Below, in pieces: positions 43,520-51,579 of a DNA stretch of 64,000 nucleotides (position 1 is the first letter of the stretch; each line of letters starts with the position of its first letter). The DNA lies in the NCBI GenBank assembly GCA_934157235.1, contig CAKPHH010000001.1, positions 453,546 to 517,545 on the forward strand, given 5' to 3'. The position numbers and the translations under genes are program-made. Under the pieces are notes generated by a model that was not told where the DNA came from, ran no database searches, and was given only the letters and a program-made list of their open reading frames with translations. Origin of the DNA: an uncultured Bacilli bacterium. GTDB taxonomy: Bacteria; Bacillota_I; Bacilli_A; RF39; UBA660.

Positions 43520-44464
43520 TTATTTTGTTAAAGCTTCTACTAATTCAGCTTTCTTCATAGTAGAATAACCTTTAACTTCTGCATCTTTAGCCATTGCTTT
43601 TAATTCAGCTAATGTTAAATCATCTAACTTAACTTCTTCCTTAGCTTCTTCAACTGCTTTTACTTCTTCTTTAGCTTCAGTAGCAACTTCTTTAACTTCT
43701 TCTTTTTCTTCACTAACTTCTTTTTTATTAGCTTTCTTTTCAGCCTTAGCTTTATCTTCTTCACTAACAAAATCAATTACTTCATTACCATTAACTTCAG
43801 CAATAGCGTTAGTTAAAACTCCAATTAATAATTTAACTGCTCTAACAGCATCATCATTACCAGGAATTACATAATCTACCATATCTGGATCACAGTTAGT
43901 ATCTACGATACCAAATACTGGAATACCTAAAATACGAGCTTCTTTAATAGCAATTTCTTCTTTACGAGGATCAACGATTACTAATGCTTGAGGCATTTTC
44001 TTCATTTCTCTAATTCCTCTTAAGTTTTTATTTAATTTATCATATTCTTTCTTAATTTGAATAACTTCTTTTTTAGGAAGCATTTCGAAAACGCCTTCTT
44101 GTTCCATCTTTTCGATTTCTTCCATTCTCTTAATTCTTGAACGAATAGTCTTGAAGTTAGTTAAAGTACCACCTAACCATCTTTCATTAACGAAATACAT
44201 GTTAGTTCTAGTAGCACTTTCTTCAGCAGCTTCTTGAGCTTGTTTCTTAGTTCCTACGAATAAAACTGATCCACCATTTTGAGCAATTTCCTTCATTGCT
44301 TCATAAGCTTCTTCTAGTTTCTTAACAGTTTTTTGTAAATCGATAATATAAATATCATCTCTTGTAGTATAGATGAATTCCTTCATCTTTGGATTCCATC
44401 TTCTTCTTTGATGTCCAAAATGAACACCAGCTTCTAATAAATAATTCATTGATACAATAGTCAT
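43520..44464 (-). CDS. rpsB: 30S ribosomal protein S2 with Rho_N-like C-terminal extension
   Basis: A 314-residue protein; S2 is usually 230-260 residues. The core is complete: [54 protein letters not shown] and [25 protein letters not shown]. After residue ~235 an Asp/Glu/Lys linker leads to [18 protein letters not shown] followed by [17 protein letters not shown], a 35-residue Rho_N/SAP-like domain. S2 binds the 30S platform, so the appended domain may touch RNA. A similar tail occurs on L20 here. AGGAG precedes the ATG. Confidence 0.95.
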   Translation of the reverse strand: MTIVSMNYLLEAGVHFGHQRRRWNPKMKEFIYTTRDDIYIIDLQKTVKKLEEAYEAMKEIAQNGGSVLFVGTKKQAQEAAEESATRTNMYFVNERWLGGTLTNFKTIRSRIKRMEEIEKMEQEGVFEMLPKKEVIQIKKEYDKLNKNLRGIREMKKMPQALVIVDPRKEEIAIKEARILGIPVFGIVDTNCDPDMVDYVIPGNDDAVRAVKLLIGVLTNAIAEVNGNEVIDFVSEEDKAKAEKKANKKEVSEEKEEVKEVATEAKEEVKAVEEAKEEVKLDDLTLAELKAMAKDAEVKGYSTMKKAELVEALTK

Positions 44465-44551
44465 ATTTTTTCTCCTTCGTTTTATCTCTTCTATTAGCTT
44501 CTAAAACTTTATCACCATATAGGCACTAGACAAGTAAATTCACTAATATGT

Positions 44552-45133
44552 TTATTTTGTTAAAGCTTCAATAATTTCAGCTTTTTTAAGTCCAGCAACA
44601 CTAATATTTTTACTTGCTGCTACTTCTTTTAATTCAGCAACTGTCATTTTTGAATAATCTACAGTTTCTTCTTTAGCTTCTTTTTTAACATTTTTTTTCT
44701 CTTCAGTTTTCTTAGTAGCTTTAGTTCCATTAATAGTTACTTCTCTACCAATAACTTCAGTTGATTTAGTTATTTTTCCAGCTTTACCATCTTTAGCAAC
44801 TTTAACAAATTCACTAAACATCTTAGGATCATTAATTGCTATTTCTGATAACATCTTACGGTTAACTTCAACACCAGCTTTATTTAACCCTTCAATAAAT
44901 CTTGAGTAGCTAATGTCATTTTGACGACAAGCTGCATTGATTCTTGTAATCCATAACTTTCTGAAATCTCTCTTCTTTTGTTTTCTATCTCTGAAAGCAT
45001 ATTGTCCAGAGTGCATTAATTGTTCTTTTGCTGACTTATAAAGTCTATGTTTACTACCAAAGTAACCTTTAGCAGCTTTTAATACTTTTTTATGACGAGC
45101 TTTTGTAACTGCTCCATTCTTTACTCTTGCCAT
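44552..45133 (-). CDS. rplT: 50S ribosomal protein L20 with Rho_N-like C-terminal extension
   Basis: A 193-residue protein; L20 normally has ~118 residues. [36 protein letters not shown] and the zone [26 protein letters not shown] are the normal family sequence. Past residue ~120 a Lys/Glu/Thr-rich linker ([16 protein letters not shown]) precedes [20 protein letters not shown] followed by [16 protein letters not shown], a Rho_N/SAP-like domain matching the S2 tail. L20 also binds the infC leader to repress its own synthesis. GGAGG precedes the ATG. Confidence 0.95.
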   Translation of the reverse strand: MARVKNGAVTKARHKKVLKAAKGYFGSKHRLYKSAKEQLMHSGQYAFRDRKQKKRDFRKLWITRINAACRQNDISYSRFIEGLNKAGVEVNRKMLSEIAINDPKMFSEFVKVAKDGKAGKITKSTEVIGREVTINGTKATKKTEEKKNVKKEAKEETVDYSKMTVAELKEVAASKNISVAGLKKAEIIEALTK

Positions 45134-45155
45134 TTTCTATTTCCTCCTTCTTGAA

Positions 45156-45341
45156 TTATATTACGTTCTTAATTCTCTTATAATCAGACTTATTAATAGT
45201 AGAACCCTTTCTACAAGATCTATTAAAACTAGCTGACTTATAACCAGTATTATGAATACTACCTGGTTTTCCAATTTTATAATCATTTTTACGTTTAGTT
45301 AAAACTTTCTTTAATCCACTATGTGTTTTAATTTTTGGCAT
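45156..45341 (-). CDS. rpmI: 50S ribosomal protein L35
   Basis: A 61-residue basic protein. MPKIKTHSGLKKVLTKRKND and the Lys/Arg-rich SFNRSCRKGSTINKSDYKRIK identify L35, a late-assembling large-subunit protein. GGAGG precedes the ATG. It lies between infC and rplT as in most Bacillota. Confidence 0.95.
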   Translation of the reverse strand: MPKIKTHSGLKKVLTKRKNDYKIGKPGSIHNTGYKSASFNRSCRKGSTINKSDYKRIKNVI

Positions 45342-45355
45342 ATTATTTCCTCCTA

Positions 45356-45886
45356 TTACTTATCTTTTTTTGGTACTAATAACATAGTCATAGTTTTTCC
45401 GTCTAACTTAGGTTTTTGCTCTATATCCGCATAGTCACTAACTCGAGATGCAAAACGTTCAAGGACTTCTTTACCTAATTCAGTATGTGCAAGTTGTCTT
45501 CCTTTAAAACGAATAGTAAGCTTAATTCTGTCCCCTTTTTCTAAGTACTTAGAAGCATTTCTAAGTTTGGTTTCAAAATCACCTACGTCAATAACTGGTG
45601 ACAAACGATATTCCTTTAATTCAGACATATTAGCTTTTTGTCTCTTCAACGCTTCTTTTTCTTTCTTTTGCTTCTCATAACGGAATTTATTATAATCCAT
45701 TACTTTGCAAACTGGCGGATTAGCATTAGGACTAATTAATACTAAATCTAAAGCCGCATATGAAGCAAGTGTCAAAGCATCTTGAATTGACTTAACACCA
45801 ACTTGTTCCCCATTAGGACCAATTACTAACACTTCTTTAACCTTAATTTGATCGTTAATCAACATGTTATTTTTATTGTTTGCGAT
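45356..45886 (-). CDS. infC: translation initiation factor IF-3, AUC start
   Basis: A 176-residue IF-3 that checks start codons on the 30S subunit. The mature start is I/MANNKNNMLINDQIKVKEVLVIG. SIQDALTLASYAALDLVLISPNANPPVCKVMDYNKF and the C-domain FETKLRNASKYLEKGDRIKLTIRFKGRQ follow. The frame is open to 45937, but a strong GGAGGTG lies 6 bases before ATC at 45886..45884; no ATG or GTG is placed as well. A noncanonical AUU/AUC start is a known trait of infC, used to repress itself when IF-3 is plentiful. Confidence 0.93.
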   Translation of the reverse strand: MANNKNNMLINDQIKVKEVLVIGPNGEQVGVKSIQDALTLASYAALDLVLISPNANPPVCKVMDYNKFRYEKQKKEKEALKRQKANMSELKEYRLSPVIDVGDFETKLRNASKYLEKGDRIKLTIRFKGRQLAHTELGKEVLERFASRVSDYADIEQKPKLDGKTMTMLLVPKKDK

Positions 45887-45909
45887 AAAAAACACCTCCA
45901 ATATAATAA

Positions 45910-46016
45910 GAAAAGCGGATATAAACATTATACCCACTTCAAAACCAAAAATAATAAATATAGTTTATTAATTGGCATTTGACCCATCGCTATTCGCAGA
46001 TCAGGTGGATATAAAT
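45910..46016 (-). promoter_or_regulatory. L20-type leader: attenuator with antiterminator ahead of infC
   Basis: On the minus strand GTGGGTATAA (45937..45928) pairs with TTATATCCGC (45924..45915) to form a hairpin followed by TTTTC, a transcription terminator just before the infC ribosome site. About 80 bases upstream GTTTATATCC-type TTTATATCCAC (46015..46005) could instead pair with the same GTGGGTATAA. This mutually exclusive pairing is the logic of L20 leader RNAs, where L20 favours termination. Confidence 0.7.
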
Positions 46017-46043
46017 CTCTTTCCTTTTTTCTCGACTAGTACA

Positions 46044-46072
46044 ATTATATGCATAATTGCCTTATATGTCAA
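46044..46072 (-). promoter_or_regulatory. consensus promoter for infC-rpmI-rplT
   Basis: Perfect TTGACA (46072..46067), a 17-base spacer and perfect TATAAT (46049..46044) on the minus strand. The transcript starts about 155 bases before the infC start, leaving room for the attenuator. Confidence 0.9.
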
Positions 46073-46102
46073 CGTTTTTTTGAATTTTCTCAATATTTTT
46101 GC

Positions 46103-46960
46103 TTATTTTTCCTTAAATTTAACTTTTTCTTTATATTTTGGCTTAAAAAACACTCCTGCAAAGTTTCTTCCTGCCTTAGTTGGATCGTTACCACCATTAG
46201 GACTAGCCATACTATTAGAGTAATAATTTGGATTAGTTCTAGTATTATCCATATTAAATCTCATATCTTTAATATTTCTTTCAGCTAGTTGATTTAAAAT
46301 GACTTTTCGCATATCAATTCTAAAAACCCCATTATCTAAAGTAATTGCACCATCCCATAACTTTCTATCAGTTGCCCATCTAGGATAATTATCATATGTC
46401 CAATCATTGCCAGCACAAGCACTAATATAAGCTACTATCTCATCATCCCTACTATCACAGGCTCTTTGTAAAGCATCAACTACCATCATTGGCATTTTCT
46501 TATCTATAAGTTCTGCACTACAATGAGCAATTGCCGCAACACCTTTTTTCTTATCAATTGCCATCACCACTGGACAATCTGCAATTGGATGCCCAATCAC
46601 AACACCAGGTACCTCATCAGTAGTAATTAAAATATCTTCCGGTATAGAAGTCTTCCAACCATCAGGGTTAGCTTCCACAAAATCTCTAGTTATAAGAAAA
46701 CTACTACCATTTTTCTTTTCTTGATCAGCAACAAATATCTTTTTGGCATCAACTCCATAATGATTAGCCATTATCTCTCTATGTCTATCAAAAACAGCTC
46801 TCTTCATTTCTAAAGTTAATTCTGAATCATCATTAGCAATTCTACCAAACTTAACTGCATATAAATGAAACTTATCAGCATTACTCATATTCTTAACACT
46901 AATAGAACTTATATTCATCGACCCAAATCTATTGCCAACGTCAATAATTTCTAAAGCCAT
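46103..46960 (-). CDS. DUF152/YfiH (LACC1-like) family protein, first catalytic His replaced
   Basis: A 285-residue protein of the YfiH/polyphenol oxidase family, whose members act on purine nucleosides. GVVIGHPIADCPVVMAID holds the catalytic Cys and GVAAIAHCSAELIDKKM the second His. In the usual family order a first His lies in a Q-V-H motif before this; here the region reads IFVADQEKKNGS without His. The protein is longer than the family's ~240-260 and ends in Lys-rich VKFKEK. It stands next to two transglutaminase-fold paralogues, each with 13-26 bases spacing. Activity may be lost or altered. Confidence 0.65.
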   Translation of the reverse strand: MALEIIDVGNRFGSMNISSISVKNMSNADKFHLYAVKFGRIANDDSELTLEMKRAVFDRHREIMANHYGVDAKKIFVADQEKKNGSSFLITRDFVEANPDGWKTSIPEDILITTDEVPGVVIGHPIADCPVVMAIDKKKGVAAIAHCSAELIDKKMPMMVVDALQRACDSRDDEIVAYISACAGNDWTYDNYPRWATDRKLWDGAITLDNGVFRIDMRKVILNQLAERNIKDMRFNMDNTRTNPNYYSNSMASPNGGNDPTKAGRNFAGVFFKPKYKEKVKFKEK

Positions 46961-46973
46961 ATTATCATCCTTC

Positions 46974-48113
46974 CTAGTTATCTCTTCTTTTTGGTAAAGG
47001 TGGGATTGTTTTTATCTTTTCCTTATTTCTTGATGGTAATGGTGGCACCCTTGGTGGCAATGGTGGTACATTGCTTGGTCGTGTTGGTGAATCACTTCTA
47101 TTACCATGAGATCTTTCTCGTAAAGACAAAGGCTCATCATCAACTACACCAAAACCATTTCTTCTAGCATCATTATCATCTCTAATACTGTAAGCAGCAG
47201 TTAATTTAGTTGGATCACTCAATGGTAAATTAGCATCATAATAAAGTCTAGTTCCATCATCAAAATAGACTTCACACCATTCATGTCCCGTATTACCAAA
47301 AGTACCAGTAACTAAAAAACAATTAATATTAAGATATCTATTATTTAACAAAGCCTTAAATAATCTTGATCTACCAGAACAAACTCCTTTACCTGTCCTA
47401 TATGTTTCAATTGGATCACTAACTTCCCCACAAGATGGAACTGGTATACCATCTAGCATTCTTACATTTTCTCCAGCAAAACGTGTATTTTTTCTAAGCC
47501 AAGCATATACAAAATCACATTTTTCTTTATCACTAAGTTTTCCTAAAACATCAGCATATTTATCATAAAATGAATAAACAATATTATGTAAAGCAAGTGC
47601 TCTTTTTTTGGATACTGGACTTAGTTTTTCAACTAAATCATAAAATCTAGATTCTTCAATATTTAGTAACCAAGTATCAAAATTATTCATACCAAAGTAA
47701 GGATATGACTCAGTACAATGTCCTGTATTAGAAATCTTAACATTACTTGGCAAATTATCAAAAGAGAAATCGTCTTTATTTTTAATAGCCATATCTACCA
47801 TATCTATAATAACATTTTTATTACATTTACCATACGAAAGAGCTTGAAGTAACGAATTTAATCCTGCTACATTAAGTGAATCTAAACCTGTCCAAAATTC
47901 CGCATTTACTCCCGCCGGCAAAGCATTAATTTGTTCAATTATAGTTGGATCTATCGATTGTCTACCATAAACTATCAAGGAATTAACTTCAGGATCATAA
48001 CGATAGCAAACATTATTTTCATCTTCCCAACTATACATATCAACTCGATGTGCATTCCTTCCAAGTGCTATATCAATTCTTTGTAATTTTCTTTCTAAAT
48101 TAATATCATTCAT
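46974..48113 (-). CDS. transglutaminase-fold protein with C-terminal PPLPxR tail
   Basis: A 379-residue soluble protein. The catalytic triad of a transglutaminase-like Cys protease fold is intact: TGKGVCSGRSRLF (Cys245), GHEWCEVYFDDG (His277) and YYDANLPLS (Asp293). The N-terminal ~230 residues hold a repeat-like beta region with the line NALPAGVNAEFWTGLDSLNVAGLNSLL. The last 35 residues are PPLPPR, PPLPSR and PPLPKR: three polyproline motifs. There is no signal peptide. The gene pairs with a paralogue directly upstream (48140). Role unknown; polyproline tail suggests protein binding. Confidence 0.7.
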   Translation of the reverse strand: MNDINLERKLQRIDIALGRNAHRVDMYSWEDENNVCYRYDPEVNSLIVYGRQSIDPTIIEQINALPAGVNAEFWTGLDSLNVAGLNSLLQALSYGKCNKNVIIDMVDMAIKNKDDFSFDNLPSNVKISNTGHCTESYPYFGMNNFDTWLLNIEESRFYDLVEKLSPVSKKRALALHNIVYSFYDKYADVLGKLSDKEKCDFVYAWLRKNTRFAGENVRMLDGIPVPSCGEVSDPIETYRTGKGVCSGRSRLFKALLNNRYLNINCFLVTGTFGNTGHEWCEVYFDDGTRLYYDANLPLSDPTKLTAAYSIRDDNDARRNGFGVVDDEPLSLRERSHGNRSDSPTRPSNVPPLPPRVPPLPSRNKEKIKTIPPLPKRRDN

Positions 48114-48139
48114 AAAATCTTCTCCATTTCATAATAAAC

Positions 48140-49198
48140 TTAATTTCTTTTGTCATCATTTTCAGTAGCATTACCATTAACTACAGTTTGAATATTTTTT
48201 CTCTTCTCCTTATTTCTTGGAGGTAATGGTCTAACATAATCTTCATCTTCTAATTCATGATTTCGAAGATAGTCAAAATGTCTAACTTCCGAATAACATT
48301 TTCCTAACTCTGAAACTCCATTTCTTGAAAAATTAATATCAAAAAATAATCTACTTTCATCCTTTAAACAAACTTCATTCCACTCATGAGCAGTCGTAAT
48401 ATGTACCCCATCCATTAAATAACAATCAATATTTAAATATCTATTATTAAGGAAAGTCTTAAAAAGTCTTGCTCTTCCAGTACAAACTCCCCTACCTCTT
48501 CTATAAGTTTGAATAGGGTCTGAATCTTCAACACTAAGTGGTACTGTTACATTCCCCACTCTTTGACATCCTGCAAAAGTAGTATTATGTTTAATCCAAC
48601 TAAAAACAAATCGACATTTACCAAGCTCATCCTTCTTATCTAAAATATCACTATATTTTAAATAAAATCCTAAAGCTATTCCTTGTAAATCCAAAGCTCT
48701 TCTTTTAGACTCTGTATCTAATTTATTAATAATTTTACTAAAATCGCCATCACTTTTTCTAAGTAACCACCAATCAAAAGCATTTTCTCCAAAATAAGGT
48801 TGCTTAGACATTGAAGCTGTATTAGAAATTTTAATATTATCTGGTAAATTCCATAAAGAAATAGCCTCACCTATTTTAAAATTCATACAAGTAACATCTA
48901 AAACAATATTCTTATTACTTTCTTTATTACTAAAAGCTTCTAATAATAAATTTAATCCTGTCGTACTAAAATCATATCCTAAATTAAACACTAATTTTAC
49001 CTCATCTGGTAAAGCATTAATATGATCAATTATAGTTGGCGGTATTAATTGATTTTCTCTAGGGCTTGTAATAATCAATGTATTATCAATAACTCTATAT
49101 TTAATGCCATAAATATCCATCCAAGCTCGACTACCATAGCGTTCTTCATGCATCCGATGAACATCATCTCTAAATGGACATTTAATTTTTTCTAACAT
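48140..49198 (-). CDS. transglutaminase-fold protein, paralogue of the 46974 gene
   Basis: A 352-residue soluble protein from the ATG at 49198 (a GTG at 49210 overlaps the ribosome site). It shares with its neighbour INALPDEVKLVFNLGYDFSTTGLNLLLEA and the whole catalytic part: RGRGVCTGRARLF, TTAHEWNEV and FFDINFSRN. It also has one PLPPR near the C-terminus (VRPLPPRNKEKRK). The two genes arose by tandem duplication. It is the first gene of a unit with its own promoter (49240-49268). Function unknown; a protein-modifying or protease activity is possible. Confidence 0.7.
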   Translation of the reverse strand: MLEKIKCPFRDDVHRMHEERYGSRAWMDIYGIKYRVIDNTLIITSPRENQLIPPTIIDHINALPDEVKLVFNLGYDFSTTGLNLLLEAFSNKESNKNIVLDVTCMNFKIGEAISLWNLPDNIKISNTASMSKQPYFGENAFDWWLLRKSDGDFSKIINKLDTESKRRALDLQGIALGFYLKYSDILDKKDELGKCRFVFSWIKHNTTFAGCQRVGNVTVPLSVEDSDPIQTYRRGRGVCTGRARLFKTFLNNRYLNIDCYLMDGVHITTAHEWNEVCLKDESRLFFDINFSRNGVSELGKCYSEVRHFDYLRNHELEDEDYVRPLPPRNKEKRKNIQTVVNGNATENDDKRN

Positions 49199-49239
49199 AA
49201 TATCATCCACACTAAATTCCCCTTCCGAGTCAGTTACAT

Positions 49240-49268
49240 ATTATAGCATAAAAGAACTCTTTTTTCAA
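49240..49268 (-). promoter_or_regulatory. promoter for the transglutaminase-fold unit
   Basis: TTGAAA (49268..49263), 17-base spacer, TATAAT (49245..49240) on the minus strand, 41 bases before the ATG at 49198. It lies inside the trailing part of the glyS terminator. Confidence 0.7.
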
Positions 49269-49270
49269 TA

Positions 49271-49298
49271 GAAAAAGGATTCTAAAAACGAACCCTTT
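49271..49298 (-). terminator. terminator of glyS
   Basis: AAAGGATTC (49274..49282) with GAACCCTTT (49290..49298), one G-U pair, followed by TTTTTC on the minus strand. The stem includes the glyS stop. Confidence 0.7.
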
Positions 49299-50655
49299 CT
49301 TCTATATAATTAACTAATTCATCTAGTTTTAATGTAATTTGTTCCATTGTATCTCTATCTCTTACTGTTACTGTATTATTCTTTAGTGTTTCTTCATCTA
49401 TAGTAACACAGAAAGGTGTACCAGATGCATCTGCTCTTCTATATCTCTTACCAATAGAACCAGCCTCATCATAACTAGTCATAAAATACTTAGAAAGCAT
49501 ACTATAAACTTCATTTGCTTTTTCACTATGATACTTTTTCGCAAGTGGTAATACCGCAACTTTATATGGAGCTAAAAATGGTTTAAATTTCATTACTTCT
49601 CTTGTTTCTCCATTTTCTAATGTTTCTACTGTATAAGCATTATCAAGTATAGCTAACACAGTTCTATCACATCCTACAGTAGACTCTACTATATATGGAA
49701 TAAACTTCTCATTTGTTTCTGGATCTAAATATTCTTGAGAAACAGTTGAATATTCTTGATGTCTTCCTAAATCATAATCTGTACGATTATGTGTACCATT
49801 AATTTCTCCCCATCCAAAATTAAATTTATATTCTATATCACAAGCCTCTTTAGCGTAATGTGCTAATTTCTCATGATCATGATATCTTAATTTCTCCTCT
49901 GGTAATCCTAAATCCATAAAATACTTTTTAGCATATTCTTTAAAATACTTATAAAGATCTGAATCCATTCCTTCTTTACAGAAAGTTTGATATTCCATTT
50001 GTTCAAACTCAATTGTTCTAAATGTAAAGTTACCAGGAGTAATTTCATTTCTAAATGCCTTACCAATTTGTCCAATACTAAATGGAAGCTTAGCTCTCAT
50101 TGTTCTTTGTACATTTAAAAAGTTAACATATTCCCCTTGTGCATTTTCTGGACGTAAATATACTTTATTTTTAGATTCTTCAGTAACACCACGATGTGTT
50201 TCAAACATCAAATTAAATTGACGAATATCAGTATAATCACTACTACCACATTTAGGACAAGGTACTTTATGTTCTTTAATATAAGTCATCATCTCATCTT
50301 GAGTCATTCCATCAGCGTGAGCATTTTCATCGAAATCATCTATTAAATTATCTGCACGATGTCTCATTTTACAATGTTTACAATCAATTAAAGGATCTGA
50401 AAAACTTGCAACATGTCCTGATGCTTCCCAAACTCTAGGATGCATTAATATAGCGGCATCTACTTCATAAGCATTAGCTCTTTCTTGAATAAATCTCTTT
50501 CTCCAAGAATCTTTAATATTATTTTTAAGTCTTGAACCTAATGGACCATAGTCCCAAGTATTCGCAAGACCTCCATATATTTCACTTCCCTGAAATATAA
50601 ATCCATATTGTTTACAATAAGCAACCAATTTTTCCATAGTTAATTTATTATTCAT
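49282..50655 (-). CDS. glyS: glycyl-tRNA synthetase, single-chain (alpha2) type
   Basis: A 457-residue class II synthetase that charges tRNA-Gly. KLVAYCKQYGFIFQGSEIYGGLANTWDYGPLG starts the family, CKHCKMR...CPKCGS is the zinc insertion, LRPENAQGEYVNF is motif 2, RNEITPGNFTFRTIEFEQMEY is the Gly pocket, and ESTVGCDRTVLAIL is motif 3. Length is normal for the alpha2 type. It overlaps an uncharacterised gene upstream by 4 bases; both are controlled by the T-box leader at 51424. Confidence 0.97.
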   Translation of the reverse strand: MNNKLTMEKLVAYCKQYGFIFQGSEIYGGLANTWDYGPLGSRLKNNIKDSWRKRFIQERANAYEVDAAILMHPRVWEASGHVASFSDPLIDCKHCKMRHRADNLIDDFDENAHADGMTQDEMMTYIKEHKVPCPKCGSSDYTDIRQFNLMFETHRGVTEESKNKVYLRPENAQGEYVNFLNVQRTMRAKLPFSIGQIGKAFRNEITPGNFTFRTIEFEQMEYQTFCKEGMDSDLYKYFKEYAKKYFMDLGLPEEKLRYHDHEKLAHYAKEACDIEYKFNFGWGEINGTHNRTDYDLGRHQEYSTVSQEYLDPETNEKFIPYIVESTVGCDRTVLAILDNAYTVETLENGETREVMKFKPFLAPYKVAVLPLAKKYHSEKANEVYSMLSKYFMTSYDEAGSIGKRYRRADASGTPFCVTIDEETLKNNTVTVRDRDTMEQITLKLDELVNYIEERVRF

Positions 50656-51398
50656 TTAAATTCCTCCAATCTTAACTGTTTTGGTCTATCCTTATTTTCT
50701 TTAGAAAAGCTTTCATTATGTTCTTCTACTAATGTCTCAATTATTGGCATCAATCCTTTAGAAACACAAACCCTTGGTGCTCCATAATCAACATAATCCA
50801 AACTTCCATCATTCTTTCTTAAAAACGAAACATTAAACATTTCTCGTCCAAGAAGCATCATATCTTCTCTTGTAATTATTACTTCTCCATCAAAAAGCAT
50901 TTCATCAAAAACATCCATTAAAAACACTTTTTCATTATCATTTACTCTTCCTCGCCTTGTCTCTATATAAAATCTACAACTCCTCGCATCCTCAATAAAT
51001 CCTGATGAACTATCTGCTGCTATAAACTCTACTTTAGATTCATAAAAATTTATACTTCCTGCAAATCTTTCTCTATCTTCTTTGTATTTATTTTTTATTT
51101 TTTTCACAATTTTATTACTAACTTTACCAGTAATATTAAGTGTCGTACCATCTGCACTATTTACTTGATATCCATTACTAACAGAAATACTTGTTAGTGT
51201 ATGATAATCTAAAAAGTACTCTACGACCTTAGCAATCTTCTCTTCATTACTTAAACCTTTACATTCATCTGTAAATGAATACCCTGATGGAGTTCCCTTA
51301 TATTTACTTTTATTACCACTAACAATAATATCTCCATTATTTATCGCTATATGACTATAGTCATTTCTATCTAAATATTTAGAACCTACAAACCTCAT
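50652..51398 (-). CDS. uncharacterised protein co-transcribed with glyS
   Basis: A 248-residue soluble protein. MRFVGSKYLDRNDYSHIAINNGDIIV leads to a beta-rich domain with a repeated strand pattern, IKNKYKEDRERFAGSINFYESKVEFIAAD, RSCRFYIETRRGRVNDNEKV, and a C-terminal Lys-rich end PKQLRLEEFK. I find no catalytic motif or known family. It is inserted between a glycine-type T-box and glyS, so it is regulated by charged tRNA-Gly. This suggests a role in glycine or translation. GGAAGGTGG precedes the ATG. Confidence 0.55.
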   Translation of the reverse strand: MRFVGSKYLDRNDYSHIAINNGDIIVSGNKSKYKGTPSGYSFTDECKGLSNEEKIAKVVEYFLDYHTLTSISVSNGYQVNSADGTTLNITGKVSNKIVKKIKNKYKEDRERFAGSINFYESKVEFIAADSSSGFIEDARSCRFYIETRRGRVNDNEKVFLMDVFDEMLFDGEVIITREDMMLLGREMFNVSFLRKNDGSLDYVDYGAPRVCVSKGLMPIIETLVEEHNESFSKENKDRPKQLRLEEFK

Positions 51399-51423
51399 GC
51401 ATCTACCACCTTCCTAAATAAAA

Positions 51424-51541
51424 AAACTCCTAGAATAACGTAAGGACGAATATAAATCCGCGGTTCCACCTTACTTATTCCAGAAGAATCATCTCTACTA
51501 TTATACTGCTCCGAGTTTGCCACGCTCATCATCACACATAT
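51424..51541 (-). promoter_or_regulatory. T-box riboswitch (glycine), compact
   Basis: Minus-strand AAGGTGGAACCGCGG (51472..51458) is the T-box sequence that pairs with the tRNA acceptor end. The terminator arm GAATAAGTAAGG...CCTTACGTTATTC runs across it and is followed by a run of seven T. Upstream AGTAGAGATG and the candidate specifier GGC in GTGGCAAAC suit tRNA-Gly. From the predicted start the leader is only ~120 bases, shorter than classical T-boxes. Confidence 0.8.
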
Positions 51542-51547
51542 AAGACT

Positions 51548-51576
51548 AATATACTCACATCACTATAAAAAGTCAA
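51548..51576 (-). promoter_or_regulatory. promoter of the T-box/glyS unit
   Basis: TTGACT (51576..51571), 17-base spacer, TATATT (51553..51548) on the minus strand. It lies just past the recO stop, so glyS is transcribed separately from recO. Confidence 0.7.
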
Positions 51577-51579
51577 TAA

